64,000 bases of DNA from Prevotella sp. MGM1 (lineage in GTDB: Bacteria > Bacteroidota > Bacteroidia > Bacteroidales > Bacteroidaceae), in NCBI RefSeq assembly GCF_002933775.1, contig NZ_BEWV01000215.1:16157-80156 (forward strand), written 5' to 3'. The notes under the pieces are model-generated. The model saw only the letters and a program-made list of their open reading frames with translations. It searched no databases and was not told the origin of the DNA. Each line of letters opens with the position of its first letter. Position 1 is the stretch's first letter. Shown in pieces: positions 1 through 8,869 of the stretch. The position numbers and the translations under genes are program-made.

Positions 1-569
1 TCCACCGTGCCGGACATGCCGAGAACGCTCGAATTCACACACAGGTCGTAACTCTCGCTGTGCCCCCACTTCTTCCCTGTATAGTAATTATAGTAAGATG
101 CCCTCTCGCTGTCTCCTTTCGATATTCGCTTGCGTGCCTCGGCCTCATCCAGTCCGTCACGTCCGCAGATGCGGTTTATGCGGTCTTCGGTATTTGCCGT
201 GACAAATATATTCACGACATCTGTACGGTCACGCAGCACATAGTCTGCACACCGACCTACAAACACGCATGCCCCGGATTCGGCCGCCTTGCGTATGGCA
301 TCGCTCTGAAACTTGAAGAGACTCTCCTGCGACAGGTTGTTATTATAGAAGTTTCCGTCGCTCATATGCGGAACGTGCAGATGAAATATTGTCTTGAAAA
401 AGTTTTTGTTCTCATCGTTACGTTCGAAAAACTCCTCGCAGAATCCGCTTTCCTTTGCTGCCAGATTGAGCAGTTCCCTATCATAGAAGCGACAGTTGAA
501 ACGCTCCGCCAGACGGGAAGCTATAGTGCGTCCGCCGCTGCCGAGTTGCCGTCCTACATTTATTATCAT
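1..569 (-). CDS. Cytidylate kinase-like protein (3' part outside window)
   Basis: Translating the reverse strand from an ATG at 569 gives an open frame of at least 189 residues that runs off the left edge without a stop. Residues 6-13 (GRQLGSGG) form a P-loop-like nucleotide-binding start, followed by a FYDRELL stretch. This layout is typical of the cytidylate-kinase-like family (Cytidylate_kin2) common in Bacteroidota, rather than true Cmk, which is present separately near 33.4 kb. Its ATG overlaps the stop codon of the MATE gene (ATGA at 566-569), so the two are probably translationally coupled. The substrate is not known for this branch; nucleotide kinase activity is inferred from the fold. 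Confidence 0.8.
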   Translation of the reverse strand, partial: MIINVGRQLGSGGRTIASRLAERFNCRFYDRELLNLAAKESGFCEEFFERNDENKNFFKTIFHLHVPHMSDGNFYNNNLSQESLFKFQSDAIRKAAESGACVFVGRCADYVLRDRTDVVNIFVTANTEDRINRICGRDGLDEAEARKRISKGDSERASYYNYYTGKKWGHSESYDLCVNSSVLGMSGTV

Positions 570-1927
570 AGTGTTTGATTTTCGTTTTTCATTTTATTCA
601 TGTATCTCACCATAAGCCACAGCGTGACCAGCGCCGACAGAGTATCTGATATGGGCATGGACATCCATACACCGTTCACCCCGAACTCCAACGGAAGTAG
701 CAGAAGCAACGGAAACAGAAAGAGCATCTGGCGGGACATTGAAAGAAATATGCTGGTCTTTGCCATACCGATACTCACAAAGAAGTTGGTCACCACCATC
801 TGATAGCCAACAATCGGGAACGTAGCCATTATAATGCGCAGACCGTGCGCCGCCAGACCTATCAGCTGCTCATCGGGGGTAAACATCCTGGCACATAACT
901 CAGGAATAAACTCGGCCACGAGAAAACCGGATGTCGTGACCACTGTGGCTGCCAGCATCGATAGCTTCAATGTCTTCATCAGCCGGGCCGTGTTGCGCGC
1001 TCCATAGTTATATCCGGCTATCGGCTGCATGCCTTGGTTAATTCCCATAACCACCATAACAAAGACAAACGCAATTCTGTTAGCTATACCGTAAGCACCC
1101 ACCGTCAGGTCACCGCCATATTGGAGCAGTCCCTTATTGATGAATATCACCACGATACATGCACACACATTCATCAGAAATGGTGACATACCTATGCCTA
1201 TTATGTTTCTGACTATCGCTTTCCTCAACTTGTATGTCCCCTTGCATAGGTGCAGAAGCTGGCTCCTGTCGGCAAACAGCCATATCTGCCACGTAAGAGC
1301 TATCATCTGCGACAGTATCGTGGCGTATGCCGCTCCGCTTATACCCAAACCGAGAGTATATATGAACAGCGGGTCGAGCATGGTGTTCATAATAACGGTG
1401 AACATCGTGGCATACATCGCATGACGTGGTTTTCCAGCTGCGCGCAGCACGGCATTCATACCGAAATACATGTGCGAGAACACGTTTCCGAGCAGTATTA
1501 TCACCATATAGTCGCGTGCGTAAGGTATTGTCTGGTCGCTCGCGCCGAAGAAATACAGTATAGGATCGAGAAACAGTAGCGACACGATACTGAAAAGCAC
1601 TCCGATTATCAGGTTGAGCGTAATCGTGTTACCCAGAATGTTCTGTGCCGTGGAATAGTCGCGCTGACCCAGTTTCACGGATATGCATGTAGACGCTCCC
1701 ACACCCACCGCCGCACCAAATGCCGCTGAAAGGTTCATGAACGGGAATGTGAGCGCAAGCCCCGATATGGCCATCGGCCCCACTCCCTGCCCTATGAAGA
1801 TACTGTCTACCATGTTATAGAGCGACGACGCCGTCATGGCGATAATAGCCGGCATGGCATACTGCATGAGCAGACGTCCCACCGGCTTGGTTCCTAATTC
1901 CAATGTCGACTGTTTGTTATCTGACAT
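566..1927 (-). CDS. MATE-family multidrug/sodium antiporter
   Basis: A 453-residue polytopic membrane protein with two homologous halves (about residues 14-175 and 240-400), as expected of MATE (NorM/DinF-type) efflux proteins, which exchange Na+ or H+ for cationic drugs or metabolites across the inner membrane. Its length is normal for the family. The N-terminal QLxxGxxPVGRLLMQYAMPAI-type start and the MVDSIFIGQGVG segment in the first helices are characteristic. A -7 element (TAACTTTG on the reverse strand, 1950-1957) lies just upstream. The gene overlaps the downstream kinase-like gene by four bases. The exported substrate cannot be told from sequence. Confidence 0.93.
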   Translation of the reverse strand: MSDNKQSTLELGTKPVGRLLMQYAMPAIIAMTASSLYNMVDSIFIGQGVGPMAISGLALTFPFMNLSAAFGAAVGVGASTCISVKLGQRDYSTAQNILGNTITLNLIIGVLFSIVSLLFLDPILYFFGASDQTIPYARDYMVIILLGNVFSHMYFGMNAVLRAAGKPRHAMYATMFTVIMNTMLDPLFIYTLGLGISGAAYATILSQMIALTWQIWLFADRSQLLHLCKGTYKLRKAIVRNIIGIGMSPFLMNVCACIVVIFINKGLLQYGGDLTVGAYGIANRIAFVFVMVVMGINQGMQPIAGYNYGARNTARLMKTLKLSMLAATVVTTSGFLVAEFIPELCARMFTPDEQLIGLAAHGLRIIMATFPIVGYQMVVTNFFVSIGMAKTSIFLSMSRQMLFLFPLLLLLPLEFGVNGVWMSMPISDTLSALVTLWLMVRYMNKMKNENQTL

Positions 1928-1949
1928 ATTTATCTTAGTAAATGATGTG

Positions 1950-1957
1950 CAAAGTTA
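1950..1957 (-). promoter_or_regulatory. Bacteroidota -7 promoter element for the MATE gene
   Basis: The plus strand reads CAAAGTTA, which is TAACTTTG on the reverse strand and fits the TAnnTTTG consensus. It lies 23 bases before the MATE ATG. No convincing -33 TTTG is seen. Confidence 0.55.
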
Positions 1958-2286
1958 GCACAAAAAAGCGAGAATATGAAAAAGAAAAGAAGAGAAAGAA
2001 GATTTTTTGAAAAGATGGACAAAGGAAAGACCGGGAATTGAAGAAAATACATGAAAAGTTAAAGAAATAAGAGGGAGTTATGGCAAGACTCGCCCGCCGG
2101 CAGGTTAAATGACAATCGCTTTTGCCAATGAGCCTTGCACATTCTGAGACACGCCCTAAACAAATAAAAAAACATGAAACAACTTTTTGTCATCCGCCAT
2201 AAACAAAACAAGAAATTCTCCGGTTAATATACGCAGATGCTATATACCGAAGAACTTTTACCTGCATTTGACATGTCGGATATGCT
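1958..2286. other. Intergenic region without recognisable gene
   Basis: AT-rich spacer between the acyltransferase 3' end and the MATE promoter. The reading frame at 2237-2494 (+) is antisense to the acyltransferase C-terminus and has no family features. No strong hairpin was found. Confidence 0.5.
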
Positions 2287-3480
2287 TTATCTGTTTCCGG
2301 AAAACAGCAAGGTTATCTTTGGAAAAATCTTTCGTGCCACCATAAGTACGACAATACACATAAACGCCGTCAGAAAAGGGGCAAAGAGATATACTATACC
2401 ATTTTCAATCCCGGTATTCCCCGGAATTATTTTGTGGAGTATCCGGGTAATCAAAACCAAGGGCATTCCTATCAGAGGTAAGCCGACACCATGAAAAGCG
2501 TAGATAAAAAAGCAACAAGACACCAAGAACTTGTTTGGCCTGACATCATAATTGCTTATACACCATGAAGCCAAATAAAAAGCTGTAAAAACTCCACTGG
2601 ACACAAACAGCGGGTAAACATTTTGCCCAATTACTGTATTGGTGCCATCATAAATAGTCGTGACAACTAAAAGACATGCACATACTGGGATTAACAGATA
2701 TTTGTATTTGTTAGCGAATGTGACAATATTGAGTCTGTTCAAAGCAAAATACGCTCCCGTTGAGAAATAAAAGAATGCCGTAATATGAAAACCTGGCAAA
2801 AGAGTCCACACCCTTGAAATATATGCGGCAAACAAGAAAAGGACAAAAGAAAGTCTGAGCTTCTTTATCGCATAATAAATCAATGGCGCAAGAACGGTTA
2901 CCACTATCAGATCCCGAAGAAACCAAAGAGGCAAATCGTATGGTCCTGTCATCCTCAGATTATCTCCGAGCCAGTTTGTTTGCGTCGTTCCCCATTCCCG
3001 ACAATCGTAAAAAATGTGCCAACTCTTTTCTTGTATCATGGAAAGCACATCACCAATATTGTCAGAACTGACTAAAGCAAGAGAAAGTTTTCCCAATACT
3101 GCCAAAACAAACGGCACAAGATTCCACAATATATAAGGAATAAACAAAGTTTTTGTCCTGCTCTTTACCTTTCTTTTATATGCGTCCCACGATAATTTTG
3201 GAATGTTATAAAAGAAAAGAAATCCGGAGATCAGAAAAAAAATCGGTACCGCTATATGGGTCAGCACATGTGAAAAGACTATCCCAATCACATTGTAAAT
3301 ACCGCGACCTGACAATAACTCGAAATCAGCTTCCAACAAATTGATTACATTCGGATTCATGTGTATAAAGATAACCATTATCGTTAATGGAAATCTGAGA
3401 AGGTCGATCGTGTTCAATTGCAACTGTGAAGCGTCCGAAAGCGACGCTTTTTGATTAGATAACGTGACGTTTTTATTCAT
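2287..3480 (-). CDS. Acyltransferase family 3 membrane protein
   Basis: About 397 residues with roughly ten hydrophobic helices, matching the acyltransferase-3 (Acyl_transf_3) family of integral membrane enzymes that O-acetylate or otherwise acylate surface sugars, lipids or peptides. Residues near the N-terminus read LRFPLTIMVIFIHMNPN, placing the family's conserved histidine at the end of helix 1. The frame is open from 3501, but I prefer the ATG at 3480 (MNKNV) because the 7-residue extension is not typical. The gene stands alone; its upstream region holds a folded RNA segment and a terminator-like stem (3531-3736). The acceptor is unknown. Confidence 0.85.
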   Translation of the reverse strand: MNKNVTLSNQKASLSDASQLQLNTIDLLRFPLTIMVIFIHMNPNVINLLEADFELLSGRGIYNVIGIVFSHVLTHIAVPIFFLISGFLFFYNIPKLSWDAYKRKVKSRTKTLFIPYILWNLVPFVLAVLGKLSLALVSSDNIGDVLSMIQEKSWHIFYDCREWGTTQTNWLGDNLRMTGPYDLPLWFLRDLIVVTVLAPLIYYAIKKLRLSFVLFLFAAYISRVWTLLPGFHITAFFYFSTGAYFALNRLNIVTFANKYKYLLIPVCACLLVVTTIYDGTNTVIGQNVYPLFVSSGVFTAFYLASWCISNYDVRPNKFLVSCCFFIYAFHGVGLPLIGMPLVLITRILHKIIPGNTGIENGIVYLFAPFLTAFMCIVVLMVARKIFPKITLLFSGNR

Positions 3481-3530
3481 GGTTAATATTGCTTTCCGCA
3501 TTTATCTATCAATCACGTCACCGCATAAAA

Positions 3531-3736
3531 AAGGCACAGGCCTTCTTATGCGTTCGTCGAGGTTGCGTCGGAATGAGACCTCTCTATCCTTATAAGAGTA
3601 CCTATGCCGGATGAGGCAAAGGCAATGACTCCTATTTCAAGGATAGAAAGGCAAATCCGACCAATGGATTCGCCCACCACTATTTGTTTGTTCTTATCTC
3701 AATCTGATTAGTTTCCGACGCTATTCAGACGAACGC
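3531..3736 (-). ncRNA. Candidate structured RNA / leader with terminator upstream of the acyltransferase
   Basis: Nested complementary segments bring the ends together: 3550-3558 pairs with 3728-3736 (9 bp), a 6x6 internal loop follows, 3565-3573 pairs with 3713-3721 (9 bp) and 3574-3578 with 3697-3701. Inside lie a long hairpin (TCTATCCTT 3583-3591 with 3639-3647, extended by CCT/AGG) and a small one (3654-3658 with 3666-3670). On the reverse strand this is directly followed by a terminator-like stem, AAGGC (3540-3544 in plus numbering) with GCCTT (3531-3535), and a run of T. An independent small RNA of about 200 nt or an attenuating leader both fit. I do not recognise a known riboswitch; 6S-like RNA is a weak possibility. 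Confidence 0.45.
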
Positions 3737-4234
3737 AAATAATAGTCAATGCTTTATGTAAAATATCTGCGCTATGCGCTAATTGTTTTCTGTTTCTTAC
3801 TAAAATAAATTATTCAATACCCAACCGCCATAATACGATGCGGATACTGTGTTGTCATACATTAAAAAGTGCCGTCAATATTATTACGGACATAAAGGCA
3901 ACACATTCATCACTGTGGATAAAAGAAGTTACCGGCGCAAAGATACAATTTTTCCAACAAATAGTAGAAACACTCACAAACTTTTACACTAATCTTGATT
4001 TACTTCTTTCATTTATCTGTAACCGCACCCTGATTGCAGTAAAATTGCAGTAAAATTTGCCATCCCCTTCATCGTCAATTTTGTGGAGCTGAAATCAGAC
4101 AGGTTCCCACACACGTAACCCTCGCCTGACACAATTATAGAAACAACGATGAAATAAACAACAAGCACAAAATACCGATGCGCACCTGCAAGTGCGCCTC
4201 TTTTATATCAAACCTCTACACATTTCCGGATTTA
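3737..4234. other. Intergenic region with repeated ATTGCAGTAA and a possible reverse promoter
   Basis: No convincing gene. It contains two copies of ATTGCAGTAA (4033-4042 and 4044-4053) that recur at 4252-4261 inside the protease promoter. CAAAGATA at 3938-3945 is a perfect reverse-strand -7 element (TATCTTTG) that could start the transcript carrying the folded leader and the acyltransferase. Confidence 0.45.
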
Positions 4235-4266
4235 TTTGGATTTTAGCGGAAATTGCAGTAAGTTTG
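4235..4266 (+). promoter_or_regulatory. Promoter of the S8 protease gene
   Basis: TTTG at 4235-4238, 20 bases, then TAAGTTTG at 4259-4266 match the Bacteroidota -33/-7 consensus. The ATG at 4280 is only 13 bases after the -7 element, which predicts a very short 5' untranslated region of a few bases. Confidence 0.65.
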
Positions 4267-4279
4267 CACCATAAACGAT

Positions 4280-5824
4280 ATGGGAACAAGAACAGGCATA
4301 TATATAATCGCAATATTCATGGCGTGCTTCTGCCATGCGGCCGGGCACGGGCGGAACATATTCGGAGACAAACCGGTGCGCAACAAGCGCGCCGGCACAT
4401 GCACACAGGAAACAAACGTGCTATCCACTGAGGACAGCGGCAAGACAGCACACAAGCCGGCGGATACCGGTGATACGAAAGAAAAGAAAAAGAAAGCGGT
4501 AAAGAGACAATACATATACAGGTTTACGCTGAAAGACAAAAGCGGCAACCCATACTCTCTGAGCCGTCCGGAAGAGTTTCTTTCACGCAAATCTATTGAG
4601 CGCAGGCGGAGACAAAAGCTCCCGACAGACTCCACCGACATGCCCGTCAGTACGAAATATATAGAAATGCTGAGCGTGGAAAGGGTGAAAATAATCGGTA
4701 CAAGCCGCTGGCACAACACCGTTCTACTGAGCACCTCAGACACAACCACCGTACAACGACTTGCCCGAATGAACTTCGTGAGAAAATGCGAGAAAGTCTA
4801 TCAGTCGCCAGACAGCATCGAGAAAGAAGTATACGACAAAGACTACCATGACCGCTTCAACCCATGGGACACTGTCGCCACCTCACGCTACGGGGTTGCG
4901 GAAAGCCAGGTCGCGATGCTCAACGGCTCTGCGCTGCACGAAGCCGGCTACGAGGGACAGGGCGTGACAATCGCCGTACTCGACGGCGGATTCAGGAATG
5001 CAGACCGAATTCCGGCTTTCGAAAGCATAAACATTATCGGAGCGAAGGATTTCATCAGCGAGAACACTGACGACATATACCGCAAAGCCGACCACGGGAC
5101 AAAGGTCCTGTCGGCGATGGGAGTGAACGCGCCATACGTCTACACCGGCACGGCACCACAAGCCGGCTACTGGCTGCTGCGATGCGAGGACATACAGACC
5201 GAGCAACCGGTGGAAGAGGACTACTGGACTATGGCGGCCGAGTTTGCCGATTCCGTCGGAGCGGACATAATAAACAGCAGTCTGGGCTACACACAGTTCG
5301 ACCGTCACCTCGGCGACCACAGATACAGAGACATGGACGGGCACACCGCATTCATATCGCAATCAGCGTCCATGCTTGCCGACAAAGGCATGATACTCAT
5401 CACGAGCGCCGGAAACAGCGGCATGGGCCCTTGGAAAAAAATCGTTTTTCCGGCCGATGCGGAAAACATCATCACCGTAGGAGCGGTAACACCGAAAGGC
5501 ATGAATGCCCCTTTCTGCGGTGTAGGGCCTACGCAAGACGGAAGGACAAAACCCGATGTGATGGCACAGGGCAGTCCGGCGGCCGTAATATCGGGCCGCG
5601 GCACGATCAACAGAGACATGGGAACTTCTTTTTCCACACCGGTGGTGTGCGGCCTCACGGCCTGCCTGTGGCAGGCTTTGCCGGGCAAGACGGCAAAAGA
5701 AATAATGGACCTTGTACGTCGTTCGGCCGACAACACCGATCATCCCGACAACATATTCGGCTACGGCATACCTGATTTCGGTCGGGCTTACGACATGGGA
5801 AGAGACGGTTTGCCACAGCAATGA
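4280..5824 (+). CDS. Secreted S8 (subtilisin-like) serine peptidase
   Basis: A 514-residue protein with an N-terminal signal peptide (hydrophobic residues 6-20), a Lys-rich linker (about 60-75), an N-terminal domain of the kind found in Bacteroidota S8 peptidases, and a subtilase domain. The triad is visible: Asp in VLDGGF (near residue 234), His in DHGTKV (near 271) and Ser in GTSFSTP (near 449); the oxyanion Asn lies in SAGNSG. It would cleave proteins in the periplasm or outside the cell. There is no C-terminal sorting domain, unlike many T9SS proteases. It is followed after 19 bases by xseA, so the two are probably co-transcribed. The substrate is unknown. Confidence 0.9.
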   Translation: MGTRTGIYIIAIFMACFCHAAGHGRNIFGDKPVRNKRAGTCTQETNVLSTEDSGKTAHKPADTGDTKEKKKKAVKRQYIYRFTLKDKSGNPYSLSRPEEFLSRKSIERRRRQKLPTDSTDMPVSTKYIEMLSVERVKIIGTSRWHNTVLLSTSDTTTVQRLARMNFVRKCEKVYQSPDSIEKEVYDKDYHDRFNPWDTVATSRYGVAESQVAMLNGSALHEAGYEGQGVTIAVLDGGFRNADRIPAFESINIIGAKDFISENTDDIYRKADHGTKVLSAMGVNAPYVYTGTAPQAGYWLLRCEDIQTEQPVEEDYWTMAAEFADSVGADIINSSLGYTQFDRHLGDHRYRDMDGHTAFISQSASMLADKGMILITSAGNSGMGPWKKIVFPADAENIITVGAVTPKGMNAPFCGVGPTQDGRTKPDVMAQGSPAAVISGRGTINRDMGTSFSTPVVCGLTACLWQALPGKTAKEIMDLVRRSADNTDHPDNIFGYGIPDFGRAYDMGRDGLPQQ

Positions 5825-5843
5825 CACATAAACAGCATCCCTT

Positions 5844-7094
5844 ATGACACATTATAGTATCACTGACAGACGACCGATGACACTGCTCGAACTGAACACC
5901 ATGCTGCGTTCGGCCATCGAAACGGGCATGCCAGACGAGTATTGGGTAGAGGCGGAACTGTCGGAAGCAAGAGAATCGCGAGGCCACTGCTACATGGAAC
6001 TCGTGGAAAAAGACGGCGCCGGCAACACGCCGATAGCACGTGCACAGGCCAAATGCTGGCAGAACACGTGGTCGCTGCTCCGTCCATACTTCGAGCGCAC
6101 CACCGGACAGAGGCTCCGCCCCGGCATGAAAGTGATGCTTAAAGTATATGCACGCTATCATGAGGCATACGGCTTCTCATGGATTGTGACAGACATCGAC
6201 CCTACATACACCATCGGCGACATGGCACGCAAGCGGCAGATGATTATCGACAGTCTGAAAGCCGCCGGAGTGTTCGACCTTAACAAAGAACTGGCTCTCC
6301 CCATGTTCACGCAACGTATAGCCGTAATATCGAGCGAGACGGCTGCCGGATACGATGATTTCCGCAACCAGCTCACCGACAACGAATATGGCTTCGCATT
6401 CTCAGTAACGCTCTTTGACGCAATAATGCAAGGCGAACACGTGGAGAAAAGCATCATCGCCGCCCTCGACTTGATAAACGGTCGGGCCGAGGATTTCGAC
6501 TGCGTGGTAATCATCCGGGGCGGCGGAGCCACAAGCGACATGTCGGGGTTCGACTCGCTCGCACTCGCGGAAAACGTCGCCAACTTCCCCCTTCCGGTAA
6601 TAACGGGCATCGGGCACGACAGGGACGAAAGCGTGACAGACATGGTTGCCCACACCAGCGTGAAGACACCGACTGCCGCCGCCGCAATGCTCATCGGCAT
6701 TTTGAAATCCACGGCAGACACCATCGACAGTTATGGGGAGCGCATAGCAAGGGCCACAAGCAACCGGATGGAAACCGAACACATACGCATCGGACGACTG
6801 GCGGAACGCATTCCTGCTCTATTCTCAGTGGCAAAGACAAAACGTGAGGCGTTTCTTGACATGCTCTGGATGCGGATATGCTCGGCACCGAGACACATAC
6901 TGACCGCCGAGACACACCGGGTCTCAATGTTGGCACAGCGTGCGCAGGCTCTCGACCCGACCCTGCTGCTCAAGCGCGGCTACAGCATCACCCTTCATAA
7001 CGGACGTGCCGTAAGAGACGCCAATAAGTTGAAACCCGGTGACGAGATAGAGACAAGATTTGAAAAAGGAAGTGTGAAAGCGGTAGTGAAGTAA
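5844..7094 (+). CDS. xseA: Exodeoxyribonuclease VII large subunit
   Basis: A 416-residue homologue of XseA, the catalytic subunit of exonuclease VII, which degrades single-stranded DNA from both ends. The N-terminal OB-fold (about 12-110; EYWVEAELSEARESRGHCYMEL) is followed by the catalytic domain with VISSETAAGYDDF, DCVVIIRGGGATSDM (near 210-225), ITGIGHDRDESVTDMVAHTSVKTPTAAA and the C-terminal LLKRGYSIT segment, all family hallmarks. Its length is normal. The gene lies directly behind the S8 protease. Its small-subunit partner xseB is 371 bases downstream, separated by a large inverted repeat, so the usual tight xseA-xseB coupling is broken here. Confidence 0.97.
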   Translation: MTHYSITDRRPMTLLELNTMLRSAIETGMPDEYWVEAELSEARESRGHCYMELVEKDGAGNTPIARAQAKCWQNTWSLLRPYFERTTGQRLRPGMKVMLKVYARYHEAYGFSWIVTDIDPTYTIGDMARKRQMIIDSLKAAGVFDLNKELALPMFTQRIAVISSETAAGYDDFRNQLTDNEYGFAFSVTLFDAIMQGEHVEKSIIAALDLINGRAEDFDCVVIIRGGGATSDMSGFDSLALAENVANFPLPVITGIGHDRDESVTDMVAHTSVKTPTAAAAMLIGILKSTADTIDSYGERIARATSNRMETEHIRIGRLAERIPALFSVAKTKREAFLDMLWMRICSAPRHILTAETHRVSMLAQRAQALDPTLLLKRGYSITLHNGRAVRDANKLKPGDEIETRFEKGSVKAVVK

Positions 7095-7106
7095 TTTTCA
7101 CGAAAA

Positions 7107-7398
7107 AAGGAAGTGTATTTGAGAAGTTAAAGAAGTTTTTTTTGAGAAGTTAAAGAAGTATTTTTGAGAAGTTAAAGAAGTTAATGAAGTTAGGAGAAGT
7201 TAAAGGACGTATGCTTTGTTATATGTATTTTGAAATGAACATAAGCCTAAGTAATAATGATTATTCTATAAATAATCTGCAACCGACACGTCTGCACAAT
7301 CAGGCACACAGTCGGTATTGTCCTTTAACTTCCCCTAACTTCATTAACTTCTTTAACTTCTCAAAAATACTTCTTTAACTTCTCAAATACACTTCCTT
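7107..7398. repeat. Large near-perfect inverted repeat built from AGAAGTTAA units
   Basis: Positions 7107-7208 are nearly the exact reverse complement of 7320-7398. Each arm is made of direct repeats of GAGAAGTTAAAGAAG-type units; the left arm has one extra 23-base copy (three full units against two). The 111-base loop (7209-7319) is AT-rich and has no clear gene. The short frame 7184-7378 is made of repeat sequence and is not credible. The arms would fold into a stem of about 79 bp in RNA. Confidence 0.9.
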
Positions 7399-7465
7399 AT
7401 CTTCTCTATTCCACTTCCTTATCTTCCCAAATCATCATTAAATCATAATCAACAAACAATATCCA

Positions 7466-7657
7466 ATGAAAAAAGCGATAAAATACGAAGAAGCGGTGAA
7501 AGAGCTCGAAGAGATTGTAAGGCAAATGGAAAGTGACAGGCTCGACATCGACGTTATGTCAGACAAACTTAAAAGAGCGCAGGAACTGATTACAATCTGT
7601 AAGAGCAAACTTAAAAAGACCGATGAGGAAATAAGAAAAATACTCGATAAAGAGTAG
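7466..7657 (+). CDS. xseB: Exodeoxyribonuclease VII small subunit
   Basis: A 63-residue, strongly charged helical protein with the XseB pattern (YEEAVKELEEIVRQMES near the start, then a second helix with LKRAQELITICKSKL). It binds the XseA large subunit. Its length is typical (60-80 residues). It sits downstream of the inverted repeat that follows xseA. No -7 element of its own is obvious, so transcription may read through from xseA. Confidence 0.93.
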   Translation: MKKAIKYEEAVKELEEIVRQMESDRLDIDVMSDKLKRAQELITICKSKLKKTDEEIRKILDKE

Positions 7658-7693
7658 TTTTGTTACAATAGAGGTCAATTTATACGACATTTT

Positions 7694-7725
7694 ATTGTCA
7701 GTGTCCTATATTTTAACTACTTTTG
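7694..7725 (+). promoter_or_regulatory. Promoter of ilvE
   Basis: ATTG at 7694-7697, 20 bases, then TACTTTTG at 7718-7725 fit the -33/-7 consensus. The predicted leader before the ATG at 7827 is about 95 bases. No clear attenuator fold was found in it. Confidence 0.6.
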
Positions 7726-7826
7726 CAGAAGATAAACCTCATCTACGGCCGCTTCAAGTAAACCGTACTGCGTGCCGCCGGGATTATCATCGCACATTAA
7801 CGACATAAAAAAGAGTCTGAACAATA

Positions 7827-8849
7827 ATGAAGAACTTAGATTGGGCCAACCTTTCGTTCGGCTATATGCCGACAGATTACAACGTTCGATGCTACTATCG
7901 TGACGGCAAATGGGGCGAAGTGGAGATTTGCTCCGACGAATACATCAACATGCACATGGCCGCCACATGCCTGCACTACGGCCAGGAGGCGTTCGAGGGA
8001 CTGAAAGCATACCGCTGTCCCGATGGCAAGGTACGTGTGTTCCGTATGGACGAGAACGCCGCGAGACTGCAAGGCACATGCCGCGGCATAATGATGCCCG
8101 AGGTTCCGGCCGAGCTTTTCGAGCGGATGGTGCGCCAGGTTATATGTCTCAATCAGGAATACATACCTACCTATGAGAGCGGAGCTACACTGTATATCCG
8201 TCCTCTGCTCATCGGTATGTCGGCACAGGTGGGCGTCCATCCCGCCACGGAATACCTGTTCCTCATCTTCGTGACTCCCGTCGGCCCGTATTTCAAAGGC
8301 GGGTTTGCCACAAACCCGTATGTAATCATCCGCGATTACGACCGCTCGGCACCGCTCGGCACGGGTATGTACAAGGTGGGCGGCAACTATGCTGCCAGCC
8401 TCCGTGCCAATCACATCGCCCATGAGAAAGGTTATGCCTGCGAGTTCTATCTCGACGCAAAGGAAAAGAAATACATGGACGAATGCGGAGCGGCCAACTT
8501 CTTCGGCATAAAAAACAACACATACGTCACCCCGAAATCGTCGAGCATACTGCCGAGCATCACCAACAAGAGCCTCATGCAACTGGCAGAGGACTTCGGC
8601 ATGACCGTGGAACAACGGCAGATACCGGAAGAAGAGCTCGCCACATTCGAGGAAGCGGGAGCCTGCGGCACGGCCGCCGTAATATCACCGATATCATATA
8701 TCGACGATCTCGACACCGGAACGCGCTACACTTTCAGCCGTGACGGCAAGCCGGGGCCAGTATCCACAAGGCTTTATAACCACCTGAGGGCAATCCAATA
8801 CGGTACCGAAGAAGATAAACACGGCTGGACAACAGTCATCATAGAATAA
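7827..8849 (+). CDS. ilvE: Branched-chain amino acid aminotransferase
   Basis: A 340-residue PLP-dependent class IV aminotransferase that interconverts leucine, isoleucine and valine with their 2-keto acids using glutamate/2-oxoglutarate. Family signs include YGQEAFEGLKAYR (near residue 55), the GMYKVGGNYAAS segment with the PLP lysine (near 183-186), MDECGAANFF and the C-terminal GTAAVISPI loop. Its length matches the eukaryote-like/type II BCAT group common in Bacteroidota. It has its own promoter, and the next gene follows after 20 bases. Confidence 0.96.
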   Translation: MKNLDWANLSFGYMPTDYNVRCYYRDGKWGEVEICSDEYINMHMAATCLHYGQEAFEGLKAYRCPDGKVRVFRMDENAARLQGTCRGIMMPEVPAELFERMVRQVICLNQEYIPTYESGATLYIRPLLIGMSAQVGVHPATEYLFLIFVTPVGPYFKGGFATNPYVIIRDYDRSAPLGTGMYKVGGNYAASLRANHIAHEKGYACEFYLDAKEKKYMDECGAANFFGIKNNTYVTPKSSSILPSITNKSLMQLAEDFGMTVEQRQIPEEELATFEEAGACGTAAVISPISYIDDLDTGTRYTFSRDGKPGPVSTRLYNHLRAIQYGTEEDKHGWTTVIIE

Positions 8850-8869
8850 CAAATTAAAAAATTATCACC

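Noticed and set aside
60..578. Forward open frame of 172 codons at the left edge
   Set aside because: It is antisense to the truncated cytidylate-kinase-like gene, which has clear family motifs. The forward translation has none.
3550..3736. Known riboswitch (cobalamin, TPP or SAM type)
   Set aside because: Short resemblances such as AAATCCG are present, but the conserved core motifs of these families are missing.
3838..4053. 71-codon forward frame before the S8 protease
   Set aside because: It contains the repeated ATTGCAGTAA words and has no initiation signal or family features.
4280..5824. S8 peptidase as a T9SS cargo
   Set aside because: The C-terminus ends directly after the catalytic domain (DGLPQQ), with no sorting domain.
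7107..7398. CRISPR array
   Set aside because: The units are short, adjacent, AT-rich and arranged as two opposing arms. There are no unique spacers and no cas genes.
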